A stretch of DNA of 64,000 nucleotides, from NCBI GenBank assembly GCA_019828595.1, contig JAHQRK010000015.1:124001-188000 (forward strand). Reading direction: 5' to 3'. Position numbers and translations under genes: made by a program. A model generated the notes under the pieces. The model made no database searches and had not been told where the DNA came from. It saw only the letters and a list, made by a program, of their open reading frames with translations. Origin of the DNA: Aphanomyces cochlioides. Taxonomy: Eukaryota; Oomycota; Saprolegniomycetes; Saprolegniales; Verrucalvaceae. Of this stretch, positions 44,203-55,756 are shown one piece after another (positions within the stretch are counted from its first letter, which is position 1; each line of letters begins with the position of its first letter).

Positions 44203-45606
44203 TTACGACTTTTTGAGACAGGATACCAGAAGCAAATGCTGCATTGAGCATGCCGCTTGGCCAACATGCGCCAGCTTTGTCCAGCTATCGGCCAAACCAC
44301 GCTGGGGCGAACATCGTTTTTGAAAAGTCACGCCTGTCACTTCAATGTCTGCCTCCTCTGCATCTTCGCGAATGCTCCACTTGATGCTCTCCACTTGGCA
44401 GCGAACTAAATCACCCGGAGCGATCTACAACGATACCAGCTTGATCAAACAAGTACGACAGAGACCCAATACCTCCTCTGTATTCTTCAAGTCGTCTGAC
44501 ACTGTGAAGAACTCGATATTTTCCAGAGATACGCAGGACATGTCGTCTTGTACACGCAATACGATCGAGAGCTGGTTTTCGTATTGACTTGTGTGCTGAT
44601 CACGCCACAGCAGTACAAGGGGCGAAAGACCAAGAGTGTACAACCCTGCCTTGCAATAAAAGAGAAGTCCATCCCTACTCAAAGGGCGATGAGGAAGCAA
44701 AAAATAAAAGGCAAACCACTGACTTGACAAAGGGAAAGTCCATGTTGTAGGCAGCTTGCAGTCCTTGAGCGTCGCACTCGTAATATGGAATAGCCTACAA
44801 TTAGTCAAGAAGGGCGTGATCGATGAGGAAACAAACCTCAAAGCGACATGGATTTGCAGACGACACAGTAGTCACCGTTGTTTCCGACAACTTTTCATGA
44901 AGCCAGTAGAACCGAAATTCGGCTGTGCAGTCATATAGGAGATAGCCCTTCCAGCACATGACATCAAGGACATAAAATGTCGAGTCTTCCTCGTGGAAAA
45001 TGCAATCAAGCACGCAATATCCATCTTGTCCTGCATTCGTTTTACGTGAGCCTAATTTGAATTCAAACTATCAACTCAAGCTAGACAGTTCATCTTACCG
45101 CAAGGAAGTGCCGAGGGAAACTTTTTCAGGACACTTCCGCTTGTCGTTCGGGCAATCGTACTTCCGCTAGACATGAAGTCATTAGGCAATCAAAGTGCCG
45201 CTTGTATTGAAGAATACTTGGAAGAAATGACAAGACATCGTTTGCCGTCAGGACGGGGCAGGACAAACCATCCTAGACCTTCGCCTTTCTCGTTCAGATC
45301 CGACGGCACATCGACCATCCATTCTGGGTGCATAAACTGAGCTGAAAAGTGATCGCGTCGCGCTTTGACGCGATCTTCTCGTGTCTTTCGTCGACTCTTC
45401 GATTTTGAAATTTCCATATCAGTCTCCATATTCATCGACAAGTCTTCCAGCTCATTTTCCACACTTGGGAGCGCCAAATTCCGAACCTGCATTGTTAAAT
45501 CTCTTCTAGCTTGCTTCTGACGTTCTATCGCGTCCCGACGACGTCGCTCTTGGCTTTGATCCGCAGAAAGGCCAAGCCGCTTCCATGTCTCTCGTCTTGA
45601 ACTCAT
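44203..45606 (-). CDS. Snurportin-1 homologue
   Basis: Six exons (45606-45218, 45166-45099, 45030-44837, 44794-44724, 44674-44473, 44424-44203) give 381 residues, near the animal length. Snurportin carries trimethylguanosine-capped spliceosomal RNPs into the nucleus with importin-beta. The N-terminus (1-45, SRRETWKRLGLSADQSQERRR) is a basic IBB-like segment. The cap-binding region follows: HPEWMVDVPSDL, RPDGKRCLVISS, then the diagnostic VLDCIFHEEDSTFYVLDVMCWKG (long motif, about 155-178), DCTAEFRFYWLHEKL and DFPFVKDGLLFY. The final part (LSPLVLLWRDQ) matches the family, and about 100 further residues follow. Introns are 40-70 bases. Confidence 0.93.
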
Positions 45607-45926
45607 TTCGGTCGGATGCAAAGTGATGCAATCCGGATAATTGAATTCAAATCTTCCGGATTTTAGCAATAAGTTCTTTAATGTTCTTTAATGGACTCTT
45701 GAGAGAAAAATAGTTCTTAAAATAGTTTCACACAATCGTGAAAATTGCGTGCGTCTTGAGGATTCCGTTCCCATGACAGCCGCCCTCTAGCATCCTCTAG
45801 ATGCCCCATAATGCTTTCTGTGCGAGGGGGCTGAGACTAGCCTTAGCACCTCCAGTTGATGAATATAGTCTGGATCATGCGCGAATGCTGATATTTGAGA
45901 TGTGTGATATTTAATTTCAGAGGTGT
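45607..45926. promoter_or_regulatory. Snurportin upstream region with TCCGGATAA motifs
   Basis: AATCCGGATAA at 45630-45640 and TTCCGGA at 45654-45660 lie about 25-55 bases upstream of the snurportin start. The rest reaches the stop codon of TMTC-like copy A and contains no gene. Confidence 0.4.
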
Positions 45927-47811
45927 CTACCAAACGAAGCCAACCTCGTAGTCGCTCTGTTTTTTGCTTAGGTAGTCGTCGACTTGCCGCAAGTTTTCCA
46001 GGGGAATCGGTGATTCCGAATCGTGTGGCCTTTGGAGTTTGACAGCAGCTTCCAAAATTTCGCGAGCGATGTGAGGTTCCCCTTGGATCAATTGACACAC
46101 GGCGAGATTGTTCAACACTTGATAACTTTGAGGGAATTCAATCGCTAAGGTATTGTAGATTTTGCAGCTTTCGTCCTTGAGATCTACGCGTGAATCAGTC
46201 GAGCCTTCTCTTCAAGAACAACCCAGCAGCAATCTGTGCTTGGCTTGGAAGAGCTGGGCTTTCAAACCACGATGAGGTCCAAACCACATCGATTGCTCTA
46301 TGAGTGGAGTCGCTTCGGTTTCGCGCTCGAGTTTTGAATAATACTGGACCAGTTGGTTGAGCATGCGCCAGTCTGCTGGGTCTTGCCTATTTACGTGAAA
46401 TTCGACTGAATGATGAAAGACACTTACTTGATGCAGTATAACCACAAATCTTCTTCACGTCGCCAATGCTGCATTTGATTCAACGTAAGCCCGAGCAGCA
46501 AAAGAATAACCATCACCACATGGACCATGTGCCATCGACGTAGGCAAAGAGCAGCCATCGGGATGACAACCAGAGTTGGGAAATACGTGTATCGATCAGC
46601 TGACAGCGACACCATGCCGTGCGGGACGAGGCCGGAGACTGGTAAGAGCATGGCAATGTAAAAGATCCACGCTGCAAATAGTTTCCTCCACCAGAGAAGA
46701 AGACCTACGTGATGTCAAGCATGGTGTCGCTCAGAACGTACTGAGAGATATCATGAAGGTGGCAGCAACCGAGAGAAGGACATCAGCATTGGATGATACG
46801 TCGAGATCAACTTCGCGAACTCGATAATGAAGACGCAATCCAACGGGCCATACCAAAGTCTGTAGAGGCGATATGAAAACGAGAAACATCTTTGCAATGC
46901 GTTCTAGTCGAAGTGTGAATATACCGGAATATACCCGAGTTGCAAGACCTGACAGGGTTAATGACATGACATCCACGAGTTCTACTCCGCCTTGGTTTGC
47001 TCTGATTGTAATGATCACCATAAACACGAAAATGACCAGAAATAGCGACAATCCTCGAATATATCTACCGCAGGTCATGAGGGTAAGGTGGCACTTGCAG
47101 GCTTACCCGAGGTACTCCGTGGGTTTGGCATTGAAATGGACTCGTCCCACGACAAGATCAAGCATCACGAGCCCCACGGGTACAAACAAAGCAATGCTCT
47201 TGCTCAGGACAGCGCAAAGGTAAGCACCTACACGCGCCGAGACGTAAGTGTCTTGCAATGAGCGATTACAGATTGAATAGTTTACCTGCTGCAATTGTTT
47301 TGTAAGATGCCCACGCTGGATGGATGTACGCCCAAAAGCAAATCGCCGTGAAAAACATGGCGAGTGAATATGACTGCGCGGATGGCCACATCGTCACTTC
47401 CACATGGACGGGATGTACTCCATACAGAACGGCTGCAATCGAGCATTCCATGATTGATGGAGCGTCGAGGTAGAGCTGGTCAAGGAGACGCTTTGTCACT
47501 TGACTCCATATTGCAAGTGCACTCCAATGCAAAGTCAGGCTCACGAGTCGAACATATCTCGAGTTCATACCCCACAGCGCATGAACCATCGCTTTTAGAA
47601 ACCACGCAAGAGGCTCATATACGTCGAGTATGACCGTGCTGGCCATGGAGCCAAGGTTCGAGAACGACAGCTCCTTGATCATATCGTTGTTAACGAAATT
47701 GTATCCGTCATCAAACGATGTGATGAATTCCCACTCACCCACACAGAGGGGCACAGCGTGCACAAGAAAGACAAGGGCAAAGACATACCATGCCAGCGCC
47801 GCGTCCGTCAT
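45927..47811 (-). CDS. TMTC-like membrane O-mannosyltransferase with TPR, copy A
   Basis: Six exons (47811-47286, 47227-47107, 47064-46742, 46704-46428, 46386-46223, 46183-45927) give 555 residues. A multi-span ER membrane protein of the GT-C/TMTC type. Landmarks are an acidic FDDGYNF motif in the first lumenal loop (the family's catalytic DD region), GVHPVHVE, KSIALFVPVGLVMLD, the block LPVSGLVPHGMVSLSADRYT (about 365-384) with YFP after it, and QHWRREEDLW. The end (about 430-555) has two TPR-like helical pairs. TMTC proteins transfer mannose to Ser/Thr of secreted proteins in animals. This copy has 12 extra residues where copy B has an intron. Part of exons 3-4 is nearly identical to copy B, indicating gene conversion. 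Confidence 0.85.
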
Positions 47812-48344
47812 CGTTCAATTGCTTTTTTCGAATGTGTCAATGATTGCAATCTTCCCATGACCAGGATAAACCAATCAACTGCCATAATTCCTTCCCAACG
47901 CTCGGAACGTAAAATTCCCCGTGCACGTGCATCGTCAAATCGCTTATAGCTTGCTTCTATTGCTCCACTGAGGCCTGGTACTGTCGCTCTCAGTCGTGGT
48001 CTACAGAAAGGTCCACCGCTTCCCAGGACATCTCCCAGATAAAGATGTTTAAGTACCCGTATTTTATACAAAGTTCTTTTATTGTCTTTTAGTGGATAAA
48101 TATTTCTTTAATTATTTAAAGAAATTTCCAAATGTTGTGAACTTGTCGTGTTCAAAGCGAACGCAGTCGTCTTGCTGCTCGATGACTCGCTGCTGTGGGC
48201 AATAGAAGTTAGCTGTGTACACATAATCCAAGGCTCTGGATGATACAGTCCAGTTTAGCTCGTAATGCTCCTAGATTAACAGGGTAAGCCCAATAGTTAG
48301 AAAGGCGACATTTGAGATTTGTGATGTTTTTTACAGAATGCTAT
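47812..48344. other. Spacer between TMTC-like copies
   Basis: About 530 bases between the copy A start and the copy B stop. The first 60 bases resemble the 5' leader of copy B. An ORF at 47808-48071 (minus) overlaps the start and looks like a leader-derived artefact. No separate gene is seen. Confidence 0.4.
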
Positions 48345-50226
48345 TTACCACATCAGTTGCGCTCGAAAGCCGCTTTGTTTGTGAAGATAGTCGTCCAGTT
48401 GGCGCAAGTTATTCCATGGAATTGACAAGTCCGACTTCACTGGAGGTTGCAGCTGCATCGCAGTTTCCCACATTTCACGGGCGACATCAGGCTCTCCCTT
48501 GTACAGACGGCACACTGCAAGATTGTTCCACACTTGAGCGCTTTGGGGGAATGCAGTTGCCAATGAATCATACATAGTGCATCCTTCGTCGACGAAATCT
48601 ACAACAGCATCAGAATATTGCCTTCACAGGATTGCCAACTCAACAGCATGCGTTGTTTAGCTTGGAAGAGCTGAGCTTTGAAGCCTCGCTTGGGTCCGAA
48701 CCATGCCGATCGCTCCATGAGTGGAACAGCTTCAGCATTTCGACGATAGTGCAAATAGTACTCGGCCAATTGATCAAGCATGCGCCAATCTGCAGGGTCT
48801 TGTCTACCAAAGTGCTTTGGAATCAAGTCTACCACACGAAATCAACTACGTGATGCAGTATTGCCACAAATTTTCCTCGCGTCGCCAATGCTGCATTTGC
48901 TTCAACGTAAGACCAAGCAATAAAGCAAATACCATGACGACTTGGGTTATGTGCCATCGACGAAGGCCAAGAGCAGCCATCGGAATAAAAACCACAGTTG
49001 GAAAATACGCATATCGATCAGCTGACAGCGACACCATGCCGTGCTGGACGAGGCCGGAGACTGGTAAGAGCATGGCAATGTAATAGATCCACGCTGCAAA
49101 TAGTTTTCTCTTCCAGAGAAAAAGACCTACGTGATGTCAAGCATGGTGTCGCTCAGAACGTACTGAGAGATATCATGAAGGTGGCAGCAACCGAGAGAAG
49201 GACATCAGCATTGGATGATACGTCGAGATCAACTTCGCGAACTCGATAGTGAGGACGCAATCCAACGGGCCATATCAAAGCTTGCAAAGGCCAAATGAAC
49301 ACGATAAACATCTTGGCAATACGCTCTAGATATCAGTATGAGTCTTCACGAGTATAGCTTAACCTGCAATACCTGACAATGTTAATGTGATGGTGTCGAC
49401 ATCATCGCCGACTCCGCCTTGGTTGGCATTGATTGTAATAGCCAACATGCAAACGAAAATGAGAATAATACAAGCAATGCGCCGACAATATCTACGAAAT
49501 ACAGTGCATGGTGTCGAGTCGATTCGGTTTGGTGCACCTGAAGTAATCAGCTGGTTTAGCATTGAATTGAATGTTCTCAAGGGCAAAATCAATCATAACG
49601 AGCCCGACGGGTAGAAACAACGCAATACTTTTGCTCAATACGGCACACAAGTACGCAGCTACAGACACGATATGTGAGTAGATGGCTACAACTGTGAAAC
49701 CTGCTGCAATTGCTTTGGAAGCTGGCCATGTTGGATGAATGAACGCCCAAAAGCAAATCGATGTGAACAGCATGGCAAGTGGATATGGCTGTGCGGATGG
49801 CCATATTGTCGACTCAATGTGGATTGGGTGTACGCCGTAGAGAATAGCTGCAAGCGAGCATTCCAAGATCGATGGAGCTTCATCAAAGAGCTGACCAAGG
49901 AGACACGTTGTGGCTTGACTCCACATTGCACACGCGCTCCAATGCAAAGCCAGAGACACGAGGCGTACATACCTTGACTCCATTCCCCATATTGCATGAA
50001 CCATGGCTTTCAACATCCACGCGAGCGGTTCGTAGACGTTGATTTTGACCGCCTTCGTCATCTCGATCAGGTTGGAGAGGGATAGCTCTTGGATCATTTC
50101 GTTCTCCAGAAAATTAGCTCCGTCGTCGAAAGAGAATATGAATTCCCATTCACCTGTCCAAAGTGATGCTGCATGGACGAGGAAGACAAGGCCAAAGACA
50201 TGCCATGGCATCCTATCGCCCGTCAT
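48345..50226 (-). CDS. TMTC-like membrane O-mannosyltransferase with TPR, copy B
   Basis: Seven exons (50226-49701, 49658-49538, 49491-49364, 49325-49164, 49126-48850, 48803-48640, 48598-48345) give 543 residues. Same layout as copy A: FDDGANF, GVHPIHIE, KSIALFLPVGLVMID, LPVSGLVQHGMVSLSADRY and QHWRREENLW, then TPR-like helices (VWNNLAVCRLYKGEPDVARE). It starts at the Met equivalent to that of copy A (MTGDRMPWHVF); a longer open frame begins with TTG and is not favoured. It keeps a 38-base intron (49363-49326) that copy A appears to translate. It shares a 160-base divergent promoter with the ankyrin-TPR gene. Confidence 0.85.
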
Positions 50227-50326
50227 TTGGATCGCTTTTTCAAACGTGTCAATGGAAATCTTCCACCATATTTCCGCCAATCAGAGGGAATGTTTGACAT
50301 TTTGACCAATCAAATTGCACTTACTG

Positions 50327-50353
50327 TTATCCGGACATTGGGATTATCCGGAT
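50327..50353. promoter_or_regulatory. Paired TTATCCGGA motifs in a divergent promoter
   Basis: TTATCCGGA at 50327-50335 and again at 50344-50352, between TMTC-like copy B and the ankyrin-TPR gene, with CCAAT boxes nearby (50277, 50305). The motif lies about 35-120 bases from both start codons. Confidence 0.5.
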
Positions 50354-50386
50354 ACGTGCGTCAAAACCATCAAAATTGAAATTATC

Positions 50387-52221
50387 ATGAGTGCAGCGGA
50401 CAAGGAGAAAGGCGCGAAGCAGTTCCACCAGCAAAAGAAGATGATTGAGCGCTTGCTCACGAGTGCCAATGGTAATATACATATCATATAATGGTTGCAT
50501 TGAATTTGCGCTAGATGGCGACGTGGACGAGCTGCAAGCTGCGATTAAAGCTGTTCAAGAGAAAGGCAATGTGACTGTGGCGGAAATTCTGACGGACTTT
50601 AAGGATGCTCACAAGCGTTGTGCGATCCATTTTGCCGCACTTAATGGTCGCCGCAAAGTCCTGGGTTATATCTTGGAACATGCGCCCGCGTGCTTGAACT
50701 CGGTCGACGAAGACGGCCGCACGCCACTTTTGTATGCTGTCAAGTCGAATGAATTTGCGACTGCCAAGATTCTGTTGGTATTGGAAACTTGACAAATTCG
50801 CAAACTCATATTTTTTGTCTCCGCAGGACAATCGTGCTGATGTGAATATTGTTGAAAACAACGGCACGTCTTGCTTGCACGAAGCTGCCGCGACTGGATC
50901 CGTTCGTGCATGCAAGCTACTCGCTGAACACGGTGCAAATTTGGAAGCATCAACCACGAACGGCACGGCCTTGCATCTTGCGGTACTCAATCTATTCATG
51001 CATTTTATGACGTCCATCAAAAGGTCAGTGAAGGACAAGCGAAGACTGTCGAATGCCTTTTGGAATTGGGTGCGAACGTCAATGCCAAAAATGGTCACAA
51101 CATTACTCCATTGCTTTTGGCCACGCTTATGCACAAGCCTGAAATCGTGCGTGTTTTGCTCGGCCATGGTGCTGATATGCAGGTTGAACTCATCGTATTT
51201 CTGATTGCTATTGACATTCAATTAGATTTGCATCATGCCTGGTGTGACAGCTGTGCACGTGGCAGCAGAAACTGGATTTGCTGACATCGTGTCAATCATG
51301 CTCGAGGTTCGCGCTGACGATACCGAGACGATTGCCAACCAAAAGACAGAAGCTGGGTAAGTAAAATGGTATTGTCCGTTTGACTGAGCTGGAATGGCCT
51401 GTAGAGTGATGCCGCTTCAACTTGCTGCAGGTCTTGGACATGCCGACGTAGTTGCTATTTTGCAACCAATCACGACTGGATTTGAATCTATGGATTCTGC
51501 TTCGATCATCTCGAAGGAACAAGCTCGGGTACGTCTTTATTGTGTGTAAACTTGTTCACATAACCATAGGTGGCAACAGAAAGCCAAGAACCAATCAAGC
51601 CCCCGAAGAAACCTGAGACACCGCCTGCTGCCCCTCAACATATTGACGAAGAAGTGGTTTTGGTACGTTCGACTCGTCTTGCATTGTATAATTCGTGCTA
51701 GCCGGATGAAATCCCTGTGGACGAAGCTGCTCAAAAGAGAGCCAACGAACTCAAAGATAAAGGAAATGCTCACTTCGTCAAGAAAGAATACCCTGAATCG
51801 ATCGCGCTCTACTCGGAAGCCATTGCATTGACTCCTCGCGATCCACTTTTGTACAGTAACCGATGTGCCGCTCTTGCCGCGGCTGGAAAGCCTCAAGAAG
51901 GGCTCAAGGACATTCGAATTGCCAAAGCAGTAAGAAATATCTACCCAACGCACAAAAGCCTCATGAACACCCAATTTTAGTTGAAGCCAGACTGGCCAAA
52001 GGCCCTGTTCCGAGAAGGTCAATGCCTCGAGGCGTTGAAGCGGTAAGAAAACTCACTCGCCGCTTTCAATGAAACAAACGTTACCTTTTAGATATGAAGA
52101 TGCTGCTTGCTCGATGTGGGCAGCCATGCAATTGGCCCCTGACGACAAATTGATCAAGAAACGATTCCAAGATTGTGTCAAACGTGGTCGTGAAGATTTC
52201 CAAGCATCTCAAAAGTCATAA
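50387..52221 (+). CDS. Ankyrin-repeat and TPR protein
   Basis: Ten exons (50387-50471, 50515-50777, 50827-50982, 51024-51182, 51226-51356, 51405-51528, 51570-51662, 51702-51929, 51981-52042, 52092-52221) give 476 residues. Residues 30-290 contain six or seven ankyrin repeats (RCAIHFAALNGRRKVLGYIL, DGRTPLLYAVKSNE, GTSCLHEAAATGSVRACKLL, NITPLLLATLMHKPEIVRVL). A Pro-rich linker (PIKPPKKPETPPAAP) leads to a three-repeat TPR domain (about 340-470) that starts ANELKDKGNAHFVKKEYPES, like co-chaperone TPRs binding Hsp70/Hsp90 tails. No TPR carboxylate-clamp test was done. An adaptor or co-chaperone role is inference. The acceptor of intron 3 (AAAAG) is atypical. Confidence 0.88.
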
Positions 52222-52301
52222 CAAGGACATTTCATTCATGTGAACAATTTCCCTGTTTTCCTCGGACCATACGACGGTCTGTCTACTTCACTGCACGGTT
52301 T

Positions 52302-55300
52302 TCAATCCCGCTGTCGACCAAAATGGTAGTCTTCTGAATGCGTTGTTGTAGCCTCTCGACTTTTCGTCGGTGGCCCAACCAATGTCGACTCGTGTAAAGA
52401 CAAAGGTGGTGCCGCTGGCGATGAAGGCATGGTCGGATCTGGTTTGTGGCCCACAATGCTAAAGTTTCCCCGAAAGAACGGCGGAGGCAAGCTCGACTGG
52501 CGAAAGATCGCCGCATCTACAGTCAGAAATGTCATCCAAGGCAGTCGCTCATTCCAAACGGCACCATTTTGCTGTTGGGTGGACGGATTCAGTGGAGCCA
52601 AAACGCGTTGGGGCTTTTTCCGCCGTCGTTCTTTATCTTTCCGCTGTGGATCTTCAAATCCGCTCGTCTGCGCTCGCCGGCCCTCAAAGACTCGAGATTC
52701 GAGCCCAGGGACAGATCTCGATCTAGCGAGCGTCTCGAGGGAATTGGTCACGTTTTGCAGCGGCGTCGACGGTGGTCTACAATCGCATTGGAGCTCAACT
52801 GAGGTAAGAACGCACGAGGAACTAACCTGCGATAGTTGATGGGCAAGCCGAGAAGTGCGTGGAATCGCTGCGATGGCTGCGCTTGGTAGATTTCGCTCTC
52901 GGGGGACTCGATCGTCACGGCTTGGTGGAATGGAATCGCATAATTGTTGTACAAACGCGACGTTCCTTGCTGAGTCTTTGCCCGACGACGACTTTGACAC
53001 CTCTCCTCGCGCAAGACTCGTTTTGGATCGGTGGCGTCGTCGGCAAAATAGGGCTGAAATGGAGTGTACAAGTCCCGCAAGAAAGCTTCACGTGTGGCTG
53101 CCGCAAGCTTGGCTTGCGTTGCGTATTCAGCTGCTTGGCGCGAGCGAAGATCTTCCCGAAGCATCTGACGTCGATCTGCTGCCCGTCGCGTTGTCGTTTG
53201 ATGCTCCATCAACTTTGCAAATTGAGCCCCTTGGATGGTTTCTTCCTCCGCGACACTCATTTCGCGCCGTTCTCGAGCAAGATGATGCAGTCGCAAGCGC
53301 TCTGCGTCTTCTTCCGCCGCCATGACGCTTATCTCAAGCTCCATGCGCTTCTGGGTGGCTTCAATCTCACGGCAATTCAACTCGTCTGCCGACGACAAAC
53401 CCACAAAATTACGTCTGATTGTCATTCAAGTACCTCGTTGCCACGCTAGAAAGCGCTTGACATGAAGCTGTTGCGCTCGTTTCTGTGCTCGACGCTCTTC
53501 TTCCAGTTGTTCTTCAGCCCATTTCAGCGCCGCCAGTCGCTCTTCCTCAGCAATGCGAGCCCCTAGAACGTCCTCATTGAGCTTTTCGTCCATCAAGAGA
53601 CTCTCACGTACGATCCAGGGCATCGAGCTGAAGCTGCCGCTGTCGCTCTTGCTCTCGCAGCTGGTGAAAAGTCAACATAAGAGTTGCAAGTAGTTGTGAA
53701 ATGACCTCTCGCTCTTCAGCTTCCTCGTCGCCATTGTCAAGACCGCAGCCATGGACCCATCCAAGCGTCGCCATGCGGTTCGCATCGACGTTCGTGGGCA
53801 TGTGTTTGAAGAAATACGACGTGGAATAATCCCTCGGCGGTCTCAACTTGAGCTCAACCTGAGCTACAGCATCTCCACAAGGTGACGTGCCGTCGTCGTC
53901 ATCATCCTACGCTCCTTGTCAAGGCTAAAAGTCACTAACAACTTGCCATCAGGCGCATGGCTTGCGCAGCTTCGTCTTCCGCCTCCATTTGCTTGCGATT
54001 CCACGCAAGTTGGCGAATTTCCAAAGCTTCACGAGCTTCTCTCGCTGCTCTCTCAGCCTCCGCCACGGGATCAAATTCGATTTCAGCGACGATGGACTCG
54101 TTAGCTGGCGGGTTTGCATCCAGAGGAGGCGGTATTTCCTCTGGCGGCGGCTCCACCTACAGCCACCGAGTCACGTTGGAAGGTCGTCGTGAAACTCTCA
54201 CGACTGGAGCTGCTGCTTTGGGCTCGTCGACGTCGGTGGCGATCAAAATCAACGGCGAGTCGGCCCAGAGCATCGGTGTTGGCAATCTTCCCATCGCGAC
54301 AACGAGCTCCAACCTCTTTTCTCGATGCAAATGCGCCATCTACAACAAGCGTTTACCCCGAGGAGGATGCCATCAGCGTACTCTTTGCCGCAAAAAGTCG
54401 ACGCGAGTCGACTCTGCAGCGTGGGAAACCTGGAAATACCACTCATGGTACGCCACAACGTCTTTGCGAGCGTCTGGTTGCGGCTGGCCAGCCACCGTGG
54501 CGTGGGTAAAGACTTTGATCGCCGTGTGGAACGCCATGTCGACGCCAGCTCGCTTTGCCGCCGCTTGGACTTTGGCATCCTTGGCAGCTTCATGCGCTTC
54601 ATGCTTGAGGAAATGCACGCGCGTTGGATTGTTTGGCTGCGACCACCACGAGATAAAGTCGGCGCATCGGCGTTCCAACTCGTCGCTCGTTTCATCCACT
54701 ACGAGATGAGACGACAAACTCTCGAAAAAAAGTACCGTCCAGAAGCAAGTCATCGGGCAGTGGAATGTGCATTTTGATCGCTTCATATCGCACAAAGACG
54801 TCGTGCATGGCGAGCGCGAGCTCCTTTTGCTGCTCCACGGGTGTCAACGCCGCCCACGGGACGAAATCCAATTCGTCGCCGCTAGGGAGCGCAATCGGCG
54901 CGAAGAAATCCACGTCGAGACGTTCCAACTCGTCTGGCAGTGTCGGTGGCTTCAACGCGGTCTTGTCCATGCTACGACAAATATCAACCTTGCCACGACG
55001 TGGACGGTCGTTTGTACCGCTGGAGGAGCATGGCCGCTGCTTGAATCGTCGCTTGTTGCCGCGCCAATTCTTTCTCCTGGAGTTTGGCAAACCCTCCCAG
55101 CGCATGCTGGATTTCCAACAGCCGCGCGCGGAGAAAATCCGTGCGGTCGGCGAGACGCTGCGCATAATTTGCATCCTCGACTGGGGAAATCGCCATGGCT
55201 GCTGTCAATTGAGCTTGGTCCAAATGATGATGGTGCGGCGGTGACAAGACGACGCCACGGCTGTACCAGACGACGAATCGACTCCAATCCGCCGACAGGA

Positions 55301-55662
55301 GCTGTGATTTTGGAATGGCCACGCCGAGAAGCTGCGCTTGCGTCCGCACCACGTCGTCATGTGCGGCGTACGTGAGTTCTTGCCGAAGAAACGCCACGCG
55401 CGCCTAGAAAAGGCCGCCATCAACGACGGCCATCGTGATTCTGTACCTTGGACTTCTTGGCGTACCAGTGCGTGTACTTGTGGAATGCAATCTGGTCGCT
55501 CAGCAGTGTCGGCGGCTCGTGGAGCTTGAAACTCGTCGGCGGAAGCGTCACCCGGTCGTGCATGCTCGCCACTTGGACCGCTTTGGTCCAGAGACTCGCT
55601 TGGACTTCGATCCACTGTTGTTCCGGCGAGAGATCCTCCCAGGGGATCGCAAGAGCGTCCAT
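52302..55662 (-). CDS. Modular coiled-coil protein with repeated W..R..FL units, unrecognised
   Basis: Ten exons (55662-55447, 55403-55018, 54971-54736, 54698-54382, 54339-54196, 54156-53943, 53863-53612, 53562-53434, 53385-52827, 52776-52302) give 975 residues. The N-terminal half contains repeated units: a tryptophan followed by a basic R-x2-F-L-(R/K) segment and an Ala/Gln-rich helix, as in HKYTHWYAKKSKARVAFLRQ, ISWWSQPNNPTRVHFLKHEA and YHEWYFQ...RVDFLRQR. The middle and C-terminal thirds are coiled coil rich in E, R, Q and A (ERLAALKWAEEQLEEERRAQ). A Pro-rich tail follows. No known domain, signal or membrane segment. It may be a cytoskeletal or flagellar structural protein. The adjacent WD40 gene is co-directional, 94 bases upstream. 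Confidence 0.75.
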
Positions 55663-55756
55663 GTCGACTTTGTTGGATGCTTTATCCCCTTGCGCGTCGT
55701 CGTCCCGAGTCGTCGCCGTCGTCGTCGTCGTCTACGTCAAAGTCAAAATGCGTCGT

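Noticed and set aside
50227..50280. Longer N-terminus for TMTC-like copy B and an apparent frameshift in copy A upstream of 47811
   Set aside because: The extension starts on TTG and both copies have an equivalent Met just downstream, so the difference lies in the untranslated leader.
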